DNA from: Lactobacillus sp. PV012
GTDB taxonomy: Bacteria > Bacillota > Bacilli > Lactobacillales > Lactobacillaceae
NCBI RefSeq assembly: GCF_014522325.1
Contig: NZ_CP041983.1
Location: 1,459,860-1,523,859 of the forward strand
Direction: 5' to 3'
DNA: 64,000 nt
Shown: positions 35,541 through 44,671 of the stretch, in pieces
Position numbering within the stretch: the first letter of the stretch is position 1
Layout of the letters: each line of letters starts with the position of its first letter
The notes under the pieces: generated by a model
Told to the model about the DNA's origin: nothing
Database searches by the model: none
The model's input: only the letters and a program-made list of their open reading frames with translations
Made by a program: the position numbers and the translations under genes

Positions 35541-36529
35541 ATGATCAAATTAACTGATGTAGCAAAGAGAGCTCATTGTTCTCCCACTACAGTTTCCCGG
35601 GTAATAAACAACTATGGCTATATAAGTGAAAAGACTCGCAACAAAGTCTACCAGGCCATGAGAGAATTAAATTACCAACCAAATACTGCTGCGCGTTCAC
35701 TTCAAGGCAAGAAAACTAAGCTAATAGGTGTAATTTTCCCCGATGTAGCGCATCCCTTTTTCGGAGAACTAGTTAGTAAAATAGAAGATTCTCTTTTTCA
35801 AGCTGGTTACAAAATGATTCTCTGTAATGCCGGAAAAATAAAAAAAAAGAAAAAATGTACTTGCAAATGTTAATGGCAAACAAGGTAGATGGAATTATTG
35901 CTGGTGCGCACAATTTAGGTATCGAAGAATACAAAAAAACTGGACTCCCAATTGTCTCCTTTGATCGGAAACTTTCCCCCAATATTCCAATTGTAACTTC
36001 AGATAACTTTCATGGCGGAGAACTAGCTACTAAAGACCTCTTTCAAAACGGCGCTTCCAAAATTTACTTTGTTGGTAATCCAATTTCTGATGGTCATCCT
36101 ACTGACCGACGCTTAAAAGGCTACCAAAAAGCTATGGCTGATTTACAGCTAAACCAACATATTTATCCTGTAATTTTTGGTGATACTCCGGCTCTTAAAG
36201 AAATGGCTATTGAAAAACTACTAAAAAATCATCAAGTTGATGGAATTGTAGCTGCAGATGATCTAACAGCCCTCTTAATCATTAAAATTGCAAAAAGACT
36301 AAAAATTTCTATTCCCCAAGAATTGAAAGTCGTCGGTTTTGATGGAACAAATTTTATTCAAACCTACTATCCAACTCTCTCTACAATTGTTCAACCAATT
36401 AGTGATATTGCCCAAGTATTAGTAAAACTTTTAGAAGAAAGAATTAAAAATCCTGACTTAACACTTTGTAATTCCCCCTACATTTTGCCTGTCAAACTTT
36501 TAAAAAGTACTTCTTCTACCGCTCTTTAA
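35541..36529 (+). pseudogene. scrR: Sucrose operon repressor ScrR (LacI family), frameshifted
   Basis: A full-length LacI-type regulator if read in two frames. The first piece has the helix-turn-helix IKLTDVAKRAHCSPTTVSRVINNYGYIS, the hinge AARSLQGKKT and the start of the sugar domain KLIGVIFPDVAHPFFGELV; the second carries MLMANKVDGIIAGAHN to GFDGTNFIQTYYPTLSTIVQP. The shift falls in the A-rich tract at about 35833-35855 (A5-T-A9-G-A6), where one more A would restore a single frame of about 329 residues. As written, the product stops after the N-terminal third and sucrose genes would be derepressed. ATG 35541 follows the scrB stop by nine bases. Confidence 0.88.
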
Positions 36530-36568
36530 AAAGACTACCGTACCAATTTAATGTACGGTAGTCTTTTT
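36528..36568. terminator. Bidirectional terminator after scrR
   Basis: AAAAAGACTACCGTAC and GTACGGTAGTCTTTTT form a 16-pair perfect stem around a nine-base loop, between converging genes. Confidence 0.95.
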
Positions 36569-37336
36569 AGTTTAAATAGTTTTCTCGAAAAGATTTAAAG
36601 TCACTTTCTGTAAATCCTAATTCATTAATAAAGTAATTTTTGAATCCTCCAAAACTTTTGAGGGTTTCAATGAGTGCTAAAATTGATTCTTGATCAGCGG
36701 CAGTCACATTCATCTTTTCAATCATTTCTTCTAGATCATTGCCAGAGCCATATTGGTCCTGCCAATTAAGAAGTTCCACTTTATTAGTTAATAAGTAGTC
36801 TTTTGTGATTGTCTCTAAGTCCACACTTAGACCTATTAAAATTAGAGCTGCTACTATTCCTGTACGATCTTTGCCCATCGTACAATGAAAAACAAGTGCT
36901 TGGTCTTGCTTTAAGGTTAATAACGTTTCAAAAACTTTCCTAAAAGCCATTTTAGCTACAGGATTTAAAAGAGCCTTTTGATAAATTTGCCCCAAATAGG
37001 TCTTCACCAAAGGTAAAGGTTCCACTAATACACTTTTTTCATTTATTTCCGGAGAAATTTTCTCATCTCCTTCTTCATAAAGATGAACATCAATTTTTTA
37101 ACATTTTTCCATACTCGATCAGGGGCAATTGTTTGTTCATAATTTGAACGTAAGTCTAGATCCTCTACAATATTCAACGCAGAGAGTTTTTCCAAATCCC
37201 TTTTTGTAAGGTCTGCTAATGAATCAGAGCGGTATATCTTATGCCACTTTACTGTTTTACCTTCCTTATTTTGATATCCACCTAAATCTCTAAAATTACT
37301 TGCTCCTTCTAATTTTACTAAACGTTCATTTTTCAT
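36567..37336 (-). pseudogene. Tyrosine/dual-specificity protein phosphatase, frameshifted
   Basis: Homologue of the gene at 13484-14275. The N-terminal piece (37043-37336) starts MKNERLVKLEGASNFRDLGGYQN and includes VEDLDLRSNYEQ; the C-terminal piece carries the intact active-site loop HCTMGKDRTGIVAALILIG. The break is at GTTAAAAAATTG (near 37094-37105): one more A gives NVKKIDVHLYEEGDEKIS and an unbroken frame of about 256 residues. As written the active site is not translated from the normal start. It is divergent from pdxK. Confidence 0.86.
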
Positions 37337-37426
37337 ATCTTTTTTCCTTCTTTAGTTTCTTTTCTGTGACTAAACTTCTATACTATAATAAAACAACAAA
37401 AAAGTATCAATAGAAAGGAGTTTTTT

Positions 37427-38242
37427 ATGGCTCAATTTACACAAGCTCTTACTATTGCAGGACATGACAGTGACGGTAGCGCAGGAATGCCTGCTGACCT
37501 TCATGCATTTTACGCACGAGGTGTTTATGGCATGGGATTATTAACAGCCGCTGTAGCAGGGAATTCTAAAGGAATTTTTGACCAACAAATTATGCCTGCA
37601 AGTTTTATTAACAAGCAATTCGAAGTCTTAAATGACGACTTTGATATTAAAGCAACAAAAACAGGAATGTTAGCTAATAAAGAAATTATTGATTTAGTAG
37701 CGCATAATATCAAAAAGTATCATATGAAAAACATCGTGTTAGACCCTGTAATTATTACTAAACATGGTGCAACTTTATTAGCTGATGATGCTTATCAAGC
37801 TTTTTTAGAAAAACTTGTTCCGTTGGCTACCATTATTACACCAAACTTTTTTGAAGCACAAAAATTAACTGGTTCACAGCTAGATAGCGATGATGAGATT
37901 CAGCGTAGCGCAAAAATGCTTCAAAATATGGGTGCTAAAAATGTTCTTTTAAAGGGTAAACATCCTGAAGGATCTACTGAAGTGCGCGATTACTTACTTC
38001 TAGAAAATGGTAATGATATCTGGCTAACTAAACCATACGTTGCTACTGATCGGGTAAATGGAACTGGTGATACACTTTCTGCTGTTATTACAGCTGAATT
38101 GGCTAAAGGTACTAATATACTTACTGCTGTAAAAATTGCTAAAGATTTTACCTATCAAGCAATTGCTCATCCAATTGAAGTAGGAAGTAAGTGGGGGCCA
38201 ATTAACCATCTTAAAGCTCAAGAAATTAGCAATAAAGAATAA
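37427..38242 (+). CDS. pdxK: Pyridoxine kinase / hydroxymethylpyrimidine kinase
   Basis: 271-residue ribokinase-fold vitamin kinase. N-terminal IAGHDSDGSAGMPADLHAF is the substrate-site stretch of the ThiD/PdxK group, VLDPVIITKHGATLL follows, and the anion-hole/catalytic motif is VNGTGDTLSA with the base Asp. ThiD and bacterial PdxK are hard to tell apart; there are no thiamine genes nearby, and lactobacilli of this group usually salvage B6, so PdxK is preferred. AAAGGAG precedes ATG. Confidence 0.85.
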   Translation: MAQFTQALTIAGHDSDGSAGMPADLHAFYARGVYGMGLLTAAVAGNSKGIFDQQIMPASFINKQFEVLNDDFDIKATKTGMLANKEIIDLVAHNIKKYHMKNIVLDPVIITKHGATLLADDAYQAFLEKLVPLATIITPNFFEAQKLTGSQLDSDDEIQRSAKMLQNMGAKNVLLKGKHPEGSTEVRDYLLLENGNDIWLTKPYVATDRVNGTGDTLSAVITAELAKGTNILTAVKIAKDFTYQAIAHPIEVGSKWGPINHLKAQEISNKE

Positions 38243-38248
38243 TAAATT

Positions 38249-38285
38249 AGTCTTAGGAAATTACTCCTAGGACTTTAATTTTAAC
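38249..38285 (+). terminator. Weak terminator after pdxK
   Basis: AGTCTTAGGA and TCCTAGGACT pair with one mismatch around a six-base loop, followed by TTTAATTTT. Confidence 0.5.
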
Positions 38286-38363
38286 TACATTGCATATATT
38301 TTTCACCCTATGCTAAAATTAACTATATTTTTAATCAATATTTCATTATTAAGGAGGACAGCT

Positions 38364-39047
38364 ATGTCTGACCACAAAATTAAAATTGCATATTTATACG
38401 AAGACTTAATGAATACTTACGGTGATTCTGGGGACGTTAAAGTAATTGCTTATCTTTTAAAAAAACAAGGTTATGAAACTTCAGTTGACAATATTTCACT
38501 AGAAGACAAATTTAACGCTCAAGACTATGATTTTATCTTTTTCGGTGGTGGGCAAGATTTTGAACAAACTGTAATTGCTAAAGACTTATTACGCCATCGC
38601 GATACCCTAAAGAATTATATTGAAAGTAATAGTCCTATGCTCTGTATTTGTGGCGGTTATCAATTAATGGGTTCTTATTATAAAACAAATTCTGGTGTAA
38701 CTATTAAAGGATTAGATATTCTTCCACTTCATACTATTTTTAAAGCTGACAAGCGAATGATTGGAGATACCCGTTTTAAAACCGAATGGGGTGAAGTTAA
38801 GGCATTTGAAAATCACTCTGGTCAAACGTACTTTGATGACAAAGAAAAAGTTCGTCCTTTTGGAAAGATGATCGAAGGGTTTGGCAACAACCCTCAAGAT
38901 CAGCAAGAAGGATTACGCTACAAAAACTTTATTGGATCTTATGCCCATGGACCTTTATTGCGTAATATTAATGTCGCACAAGGGATAGTTAAGTTAATAT
39001 TACAGCGACATGAGGAGCGATTAAAGAATGAAATTCAATCCCTTTAG
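38364..39047 (+). CDS. GatD-like glutamine amidotransferase
   Basis: 227-residue class I (CobQ/CobB-like) glutaminase. The nucleophile Cys is in MLCICGGYQLMG and the His in YAHGPLL; FFGGGQDFEQ and FENHSGQTYF are the same blocks as in S. aureus GatD, which with MurT amidates the D-Glu of lipid II. No murT is adjacent here, unlike the usual murT-gatD pair, so this could be a second copy or a stand-alone amidase. Start 38364 has AAGGAGG. Its end overlaps the next permease gene by 20 bases. Confidence 0.78.
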   Translation: MSDHKIKIAYLYEDLMNTYGDSGDVKVIAYLLKKQGYETSVDNISLEDKFNAQDYDFIFFGGGQDFEQTVIAKDLLRHRDTLKNYIESNSPMLCICGGYQLMGSYYKTNSGVTIKGLDILPLHTIFKADKRMIGDTRFKTEWGEVKAFENHSGQTYFDDKEKVRPFGKMIEGFGNNPQDQQEGLRYKNFIGSYAHGPLLRNINVAQGIVKLILQRHEERLKNEIQSL

Positions 39048-40413
39048 AAAAGAAAACCTTTCTCGTTATTTAGGAACTGATAAAAAATTTGTCAAAACTT
39101 TAGGTGCAGGCGATTTACTAGCGTTGGGAATTGGAGCTGTTATTGGTACTGGTATTTTTATCTTACCAGGAACTGTAGCGTCCACTGAAGCTGGTCCTGG
39201 CGTTACATTGTCATTTGTTATTGCGGCTATTGTGTGTGGTCTTTGTAGTATGTGTTATGCTGAGCTTTCTTCTAGCATCCCTGTTGCGGGAAGTGCCTAT
39301 TCTTATGGTAACTTACTTTATGGGGAAGTTATTGGTTGGATTTTGGGATGGGCACTAGTATTAGAATATATGTTATCAGTCGCCGCTGTTTCAGCTGGTT
39401 GGGCTGCCTATTTTCATTCTTTAATTAACAGTGTGGGCTTGCATTTGCCGCACCAATTAGAGAACGCCTATAATCCTGCCAGTGGAACTTATTTTAATTT
39501 AGTTGCTGTTATCAGCGTGTTTTTAATTGCTTTACTCTTATCACGGGGTTTAAAAACCTCAATTAAATTAAATAATATTGCTGTTGTAATTAAAATTGCT
39601 ATCATCTTTATTTTTATAGGAGTAGGGTTATTTTTCATTAAGCCAGCTAACTATAAACCCTTTACTCCTTTTGGTGCTAATGGAGTTTTCCATGGCGCTA
39701 CTACTGTTTTCTTTGCCTTTCTTGGATTTGATGTTGTTTCTGCTTCAGCCGCAGAAGTTAAAAATCCTAAAAGAAATATGCCCATCGGGATTATTGGGAC
39801 TTTAATTATTGCGGCTATTTTGTATATGGCGGTCTCAATTGTATTAACCGGAATGGTTCATTTTGATAAATTAAATGTTGCTAATCCTGTAGCTTTTGCT
39901 TTAAAGCAAGTTAACCAAGGATGGATTGCTGACTTACTTTCAATTGGTGCAATTGTAGGGATGAGTACAATGATGCTTTCCATGATTTACTCCAGCTCAC
40001 GCCTTATTTATTCAATCGGACGTGATGGGTTACTTCCTAGCTTTTTAGGAAAAATTGATAAACATGGTCTACCAGAAAATTCTCTCTGGATTGTCACCAC
40101 TATTATTGCTTTAATGGGTGGAATTTTTTCATTAGACGAACTTACTAATTTAGTTTCAATCGGAACTTTATTAGCCTTTGCCTTTGTTTCTTTTGGAGTA
40201 ATTTTATTGCGCCAACGTAGTGATATTCCAGATGCAAGTTTTAAAGTTCCTTTCTACCCTGTAATTCCAATTCTTTCCACCTTGGCATGTATTGGAATGA
40301 TGTTCTTCTTACCAATTAAAACTTTCATTTTTGCTGCAATTTGGTTTAGCTTTGGTCTCTTAATTTATTTCACATATGGCTATAAACATAGTAAATTAAA
40401 TACACAAAAATAG
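39028..40413 (+). CDS. APC-family amino-acid permease (CAT/YfnA-like)
   Basis: 461-residue permease with twelve membrane helices. The start MKFNPFRKENLSRYLGTDKKFVKTLGAGDLLALGIGAVIGTGIF is typical of the cationic amino-acid transporter (CAT) subgroup; TM6 has FFAFLGFDVVSASAAEVKNPKRNMP. Unlike the AAT-type permeases elsewhere here, it retains a CAT-like loop GRDGLLPSFLGKIDKHGLPENS. Substrate unknown. It overlaps gatD by 20 bases, indicating translational coupling. Confidence 0.88.
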   Translation: MKFNPFRKENLSRYLGTDKKFVKTLGAGDLLALGIGAVIGTGIFILPGTVASTEAGPGVTLSFVIAAIVCGLCSMCYAELSSSIPVAGSAYSYGNLLYGEVIGWILGWALVLEYMLSVAAVSAGWAAYFHSLINSVGLHLPHQLENAYNPASGTYFNLVAVISVFLIALLLSRGLKTSIKLNNIAVVIKIAIIFIFIGVGLFFIKPANYKPFTPFGANGVFHGATTVFFAFLGFDVVSASAAEVKNPKRNMPIGIIGTLIIAAILYMAVSIVLTGMVHFDKLNVANPVAFALKQVNQGWIADLLSIGAIVGMSTMMLSMIYSSSRLIYSIGRDGLLPSFLGKIDKHGLPENSLWIVTTIIALMGGIFSLDELTNLVSIGTLLAFAFVSFGVILLRQRSDIPDASFKVPFYPVIPILSTLACIGMMFFLPIKTFIFAAIWFSFGLLIYFTYGYKHSKLNTQK

Positions 40414-40438
40414 TGCTCCATACCGAGCACTATTTTTT
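40406..40438. terminator. Bidirectional terminator after the CAT-type permease
   Basis: AAAAATAGTGCTC and GAGCACTATTTTT, perfect stem, six-base loop, between converging genes. Confidence 0.92.
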
Positions 40439-40693
40439 ATGTCTTATCTCGTGAATTATTTCTTTCAAATAATATATACTTGCTAATGCAAAAATTGGAA
40501 TAAAGATTGGTAGGATGTATTCTTGTTGTAGAGTAACTCTAATCAAAAAAATCACTATAATTAAACATGATCCTCCCTTATAAATATTTTCCTGTAACTT
40601 AGAAGCACCATCCTGATGAATCATTCTTCTAATTATAAATACACTAATGACAATTATTATATAAATTATATGTTCTGATAAAAAATGTAACAT
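40430..40693 (-). CDS. Small membrane protein of unknown function
   Basis: 87 residues with three hydrophobic stretches (about 8-20, 40-55 and 60-75) and a basic tail EIIHEIRHKK. ATG 40693 is preceded by AAAGGA at four bases. The stop codon overlaps the terminator shared with the converging permease. No family recognised; coding is likely from the membrane-segment pattern and the ribosome binding site. Confidence 0.5.
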   Translation of the reverse strand: MLHFLSEHIIYIIIVISVFIIRRMIHQDGASKLQENIYKGGSCLIIVIFLIRVTLQQEYILPIFIPIFALASIYYLKEIIHEIRHKK

Positions 40694-40800
40694 TTTTCCT
40701 TTTAGACGCAATTACCTATTGACTAGCATTTTTATTTCTTTTTTCTTTCTTCGAGCAAAAGTAACTCTAATATTTCCTGGAAAAACCAACCATTTCTTGA

Positions 40801-41715
40801 TCAATTCGGTCTTTCTTTTAATCTTTCACTTTTCGGTTGCCAACTTAAAGCCATTACTGCCAAAATAATCATTACTGATCCAATCCAATCAATTGGAACC
40901 ATTACCAATCCAAAAACTAATACAGATCCTAACGTTGCAGCTACCGGCTCAAAAGCATCAAGCAAAGTTGCAGTTGAGGGTTTAATATAGCGTAACGACC
41001 CCATCATCCATTGAAATGGAATAATCGTGCCAATTACTATTACCCCTAGCATTAGCCAAAATACCATTTGATTTTTAGGCAAATGAGGCCAAGATGGATG
41101 AACAATTACTAAAGAAATTCCTGCTAACAGGAGACCCCATCCCGTTACTACAAGACTTGAGGTATGATCCAATAGTCTTCTAGGAATCAAAGTATTTGTA
41201 GCTACTCCCACGGCTGATAAAAACCCCCAAAATAACACAACAGGAGTCAAAGAAAGATGATTAAAGTTTCCATGTGTTGCTAAAAAGAAAACACCAATAA
41301 ATGCTCCTACTGCTGCAAGAACATCTAACACACGCAGAACTTGGTGCTCAAAAACCACCATATAAATCATCACAAAAAAAGGTCCTACAAACTGCAAAAT
41401 AGTTGCTATGGACGCATTTGCCTGCTGTACAACTACAAAGTAACAATATTGCACGGGCAATAGTCCTAATAATCCATAAGCTATTACAGTTACCATATCC
41501 TTTTTATCTGTCATTACTTTAAAAGGCTTTTTTCCGGTTGCTTGAGCTAAAATTAATAACACAATTCCACTAACTATCATTCTTACCTGCGTTACCCAAA
41601 TTGGAGTAATTTCAGCGCTGATATTAAATAAAGCTTTAGCAAATAAACCAGAAACTCCCCAAAATACACAAGCTAATGCCGCTAAAAATGTCCATAATCT
41701 TTTTTTCTTAGCCAT
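40801..41715 (-). CDS. EamA/DMT-family transporter
   Basis: 304-residue drug/metabolite transporter superfamily protein with ten membrane segments in two EamA repeats (about 1-145 and 150-295). The first repeat begins FLAALACVFWGVSGLFAKALF and has the QYCYFVVVQQANASIATILQF helix pair, the second ends FGLVMVPIDWIGSVMIILAVMAL. Substrates in the family range from amino acids to metabolites. Transcribed alone, with GAGAGGG before ATG, divergent from the asnA T-box. Confidence 0.88.
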   Translation of the reverse strand: MAKKKRLWTFLAALACVFWGVSGLFAKALFNISAEITPIWVTQVRMIVSGIVLLILAQATGKKPFKVMTDKKDMVTVIAYGLLGLLPVQYCYFVVVQQANASIATILQFVGPFFVMIYMVVFEHQVLRVLDVLAAVGAFIGVFFLATHGNFNHLSLTPVVLFWGFLSAVGVATNTLIPRRLLDHTSSLVVTGWGLLLAGISLVIVHPSWPHLPKNQMVFWLMLGVIVIGTIIPFQWMMGSLRYIKPSTATLLDAFEPVAATLGSVLVFGLVMVPIDWIGSVMIILAVMALSWQPKSERLKERPN

Positions 41716-41786
41716 CTTTTTCCCTCTCTTTTTCTAAGCATCATCAATCATAACAGAAAAAAATAATTTTTTCTGCATATTTTTAG

Positions 41787-41815
41787 TTGCAATTTTTTCT
41801 TAAGAGGGTTTTAAT
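41787..41815 (+). promoter_or_regulatory. Promoter of the asnA T-box leader
   Basis: TTGCAA (41787-41792), 17 bases, TTTAAT (41810-41815), just before the leader start. Confidence 0.6.
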
Positions 41816-41829
41816 ATAGTTAACATAAT

Positions 41830-42118
41830 AATTAAACAGCTATGAAAAAGAAGAGTAAATAATTTATTTCTTTCAGTGAGTTAATGATAGTGAAAATTTA
41901 GCAGACCCTGAATTATTGAAAAACACTTTTTCCTCAAGCCGCTCACCCAACTAACGATGTTAAAGTAAGTGATAGCCGTCGCCGGTACGTTACCAAACCG
42001 GGAGAACATGTTGGTGTTCTCTAATAAGTTGGTCTATACTTGCTATAGACAATTTGGGTGGTACCGCGGAAAAAAGCCTTTCGTCCCTGTATTCAGGGAA
42101 GTGAAGGGCTTTTTCTTT
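41830..42118 (+). promoter_or_regulatory. T-box riboswitch upstream of asnA
   Basis: About 290-base leader with a T-box organisation. GAAAAAGAAGAGTAA and TTTCAGTGAGTTAATGATAG begin Stem I, the distal GTGAAAATTTAGCAGA follows, and the conserved GGGTGGTACCGCGG (42056-42069) is the T-box. The best specifier candidate is AAC at 41922-41924 followed by A, coding Asn, as expected for asnA. The T-box reads TGGT; the terminator at 42070-42118 is the regulated hairpin. Uncharged tRNA-Asn would promote antitermination. Confidence 0.88.
42070..42118 (+). terminator. T-box terminator of asnA
   Basis: AAAAAAGCCTTTC and GAAGGGCTTTTT pair around an inner TCCCTG/CAGGGA hairpin. Its 5' side overlaps the T-box antiterminator sequence. 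Confidence 0.85.
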
Positions 42119-42151
42119 ACTTCAAATTTTAAATTTAAGGAGTAATTTATT

Positions 42152-43165
42152 ATGACATTGATTTTACCAGAAGGTTACCATTCAGCTTTAAACATTCGTG
42201 ATACAGAATCAGCAATTGGGTTTATTAGACAAACATTTCAAGACAACCTCAGCGAAGCCTTAAACTTGCAACGTATGTCTGCCCCAATGTTTGTCGAAAG
42301 AAAAACAGGTCTAAATGATAATTTAAACGGTGTAGAGCGCCCCGTTGCATTTGATATGAAATCAATGGACAAAGATAACATCATTGAAGTAGTTCATTCA
42401 TTGGCAAAATGGAAACGACTTGCGCTTAAACGTTACGGCTTCAATATGCACGAAGGTTTATACACTAATATGAATGCCATTCGACGTGATGAAGATGTTG
42501 ACAACTTCCACTCTATTTATGTAGATCAATGGGATTGGGAAAAAATTATCTCTAAAGAAGAACGTGATTTGAGCACCCTATATAAAACTGTTGAAACCAT
42601 TTTTGAAGCCATTAAAGCCACTGAGCATAAACTTCTTAAGCGTTACCCTGGTTCTATTTATCGTCTTCCTGAAAAAGTAGAATTTGTTACTACTCAAGAA
42701 TTGGAGGACAGATGGCCTAGTTTAACGCCAGAAGAACGCGAAAACAAAATTGCTGAAGAACTCAAAGCAGTATTTTTAATGAAAATCGGTGATAAGCTAC
42801 AACGTAGCGGTAAACCACATGATGGCCGTGCTCCTGACTATGATGATTGGCAATTAAATGGCGACCTTATTTTCTGGTACGAGCCTCTTAACCGTAAAAT
42901 TGAAATTTCTTCTATGGGGATCCGCGTTAGTGAAGAATCATTGAAACGCCAATTAATAAAAGCTGATGCTGAAGAAAGAGCCGAATTACCTTTCCATAAG
43001 ATGCTTCTCAACGGAGAACTTCCTTACACTATTGGTGGTGGTATTGGCCAATCAAGACTTTGCATGATGCTTTTAGGAAAAGCTCATATTGGTGAAGTGC
43101 AAGCAAGTATTTGGCCACCTGAAATGATTGATGCATGCGAACGTCACGGAATTAATTTATTATAA
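42152..43165 (+). CDS. asnA: Aspartate--ammonia ligase AsnA
   Basis: 337-residue ammonia-dependent asparagine synthetase with a class II aminoacyl-tRNA synthetase fold. Family stretches: [31 protein letters not shown] (Asp and ATP contacts), [31 protein letters not shown] and the C-terminal [14 protein letters not shown]. Length matches the family (about 330). AAGGAG precedes ATG by nine bases. Single gene under an Asn-type T-box; no asnS is adjacent. Confidence 0.96.
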   Translation: MTLILPEGYHSALNIRDTESAIGFIRQTFQDNLSEALNLQRMSAPMFVERKTGLNDNLNGVERPVAFDMKSMDKDNIIEVVHSLAKWKRLALKRYGFNMHEGLYTNMNAIRRDEDVDNFHSIYVDQWDWEKIISKEERDLSTLYKTVETIFEAIKATEHKLLKRYPGSIYRLPEKVEFVTTQELEDRWPSLTPEERENKIAEELKAVFLMKIGDKLQRSGKPHDGRAPDYDDWQLNGDLIFWYEPLNRKIEISSMGIRVSEESLKRQLIKADAEERAELPFHKMLLNGELPYTIGGGIGQSRLCMMLLGKAHIGEVQASIWPPEMIDACERHGINLL

Positions 43166-43173
43166 TATCACAT

Positions 43174-43221
43174 AAAAATCGTCAATATTTTGGTTTTATT
43201 ACCTTAATATTGACGATTTTT
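43174..43221. terminator. Bidirectional terminator after asnA
   Basis: AAAAATCGTCAATATT and AATATTGACGATTTTT form a 16-pair perfect stem. Confidence 0.93.
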
Positions 43222-43260
43222 GTATTTTATTTAGCTTAAGTAAGACTTTTTTCACAGCCT

Positions 43261-44658
43261 TTATTTTTCTTTGCTTCTCATTGAGTGAGAAATGATAAAC
43301 ATAATTAGTGGCAAGAGAATGAATCCAAATATCATCATTGCAACCGCATACCAATTAATCCCTACTATTTTATTATTTACAATAATTCCAAATTGTGCTT
43401 TCCAATTGTATTCGATTAACAAGAAAATAACAATTATTACAGAAATTATTGGTAAAATTACATCAGTAAATAAATTTCGATGGCCTTTTAAAATAGGTTC
43501 CGCACTTTTTCCACGATAGAATTGAATCACAGCAATTGGAACAACAATGAACCCTAAGAATCTTACCATTGCACTTAGGGTAATCAAATTAGTCATATTA
43601 TATTCAAAAGCTAATGGAATTAATATTGCTAAAGCAACTGATACAAAAAATGTTCGAATAGGGAAATTATTCTTTGTTCTTTTAGTTAAACTTGCAGATA
43701 GCTGCTTTTCTCTTGCCATCGCTTCTAAAATACGTGGAGCATTAAAACTGGAAGCCACATTAATTCCAAACATTGAAATTAATGCTCCAACTAAAATTAC
43801 ATCTCGTAAAATTTCATTTTTAAAAATAGCTGCAATTGCCACAACTTGTGTTGTAGTCATTAAAGCTTTTGGATCTAGTACCATTGCTACTGCTACTACT
43901 CCAATATATATCACGGCAATTACCAAAATTGCCAATGGAATTGCCCGAGGTAAATTCTTATCTGGATCCTTCATGTCATCAGATCCCGATGCTACTGATT
44001 CAAATCCTGTAAAGGCATAAAACGCCGCTACAATTGCCATTACAAAACCTGTAGTAGTTAACGGTGGTACAATTTTATGACCATTTTGGGTAATATTATT
44101 TACTTCAGATAAATTGCTTGAAGCACCTGTAATTATTAACAGAATCACTCCAGCAATAATAATTAATACTAAAGCCGCTAATTTCCCAATAGTCGCTAAG
44201 TTCATTACCCATTTTAAAACTTTTTGACCAAATAAATTAATCACTGTAATTATTGCCATTAAAATTAAAAAGCCAATTGTCACACTTAACTTTTTATTTG
44301 GGTTTCCACCAAAAATTGAAATTGTTGACTTTATAACACCTACAGCCATTACTCCCCAAGCTACACTTGCAGAAAAATATCGCAAAATTCCCATGTAAAA
44401 TCCTACATTATTCCCAAAAGCAGCCTTGGAATAAGCATAGGCTGCTCCCGATTTTGTAACATATTTTGCAGCTGCAGAAAAAGAAATTGCTAAAATTGAA
44501 GCAAAAATTGCCGCAATAAAATAAACTAGTAAAGCTTGTGATCCTGCCTGCTGAACTACACTTCCAGGCGTTAAAAAGATTCCTGAGCCAATAATAGCAT
44601 TAATCGCTAATAAAACTATCGACCAAAAACCTAATTTATCACTTTCATTTTTATTCAT
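43261..44658 (-). CDS. APC-family amino-acid permease
   Basis: 465-residue permease, about twelve membrane segments. TM1 is LLAINAIIGSGIFLTPGS with the unwound GSGIF substrate site; TM6 FYAFTGFESVASGSDDMKDPDKNLPRA. It follows the PuuD-like amidase by 13 bases, so the pair may import and process an N-acylated or gamma-glutamyl amino compound; that link is inference. Confidence 0.87.
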   Translation of the reverse strand: MNKNESDKLGFWSIVLLAINAIIGSGIFLTPGSVVQQAGSQALLVYFIAAIFASILAISFSAAAKYVTKSGAAYAYSKAAFGNNVGFYMGILRYFSASVAWGVMAVGVIKSTISIFGGNPNKKLSVTIGFLILMAIITVINLFGQKVLKWVMNLATIGKLAALVLIIIAGVILLIITGASSNLSEVNNITQNGHKIVPPLTTTGFVMAIVAAFYAFTGFESVASGSDDMKDPDKNLPRAIPLAILVIAVIYIGVVAVAMVLDPKALMTTTQVVAIAAIFKNEILRDVILVGALISMFGINVASSFNAPRILEAMAREKQLSASLTKRTKNNFPIRTFFVSVALAILIPLAFEYNMTNLITLSAMVRFLGFIVVPIAVIQFYRGKSAEPILKGHRNLFTDVILPIISVIIVIFLLIEYNWKAQFGIIVNNKIVGINWYAVAMMIFGFILLPLIMFIISHSMRSKEK

Positions 44659-44671
44659 AGTAATTTATTCC

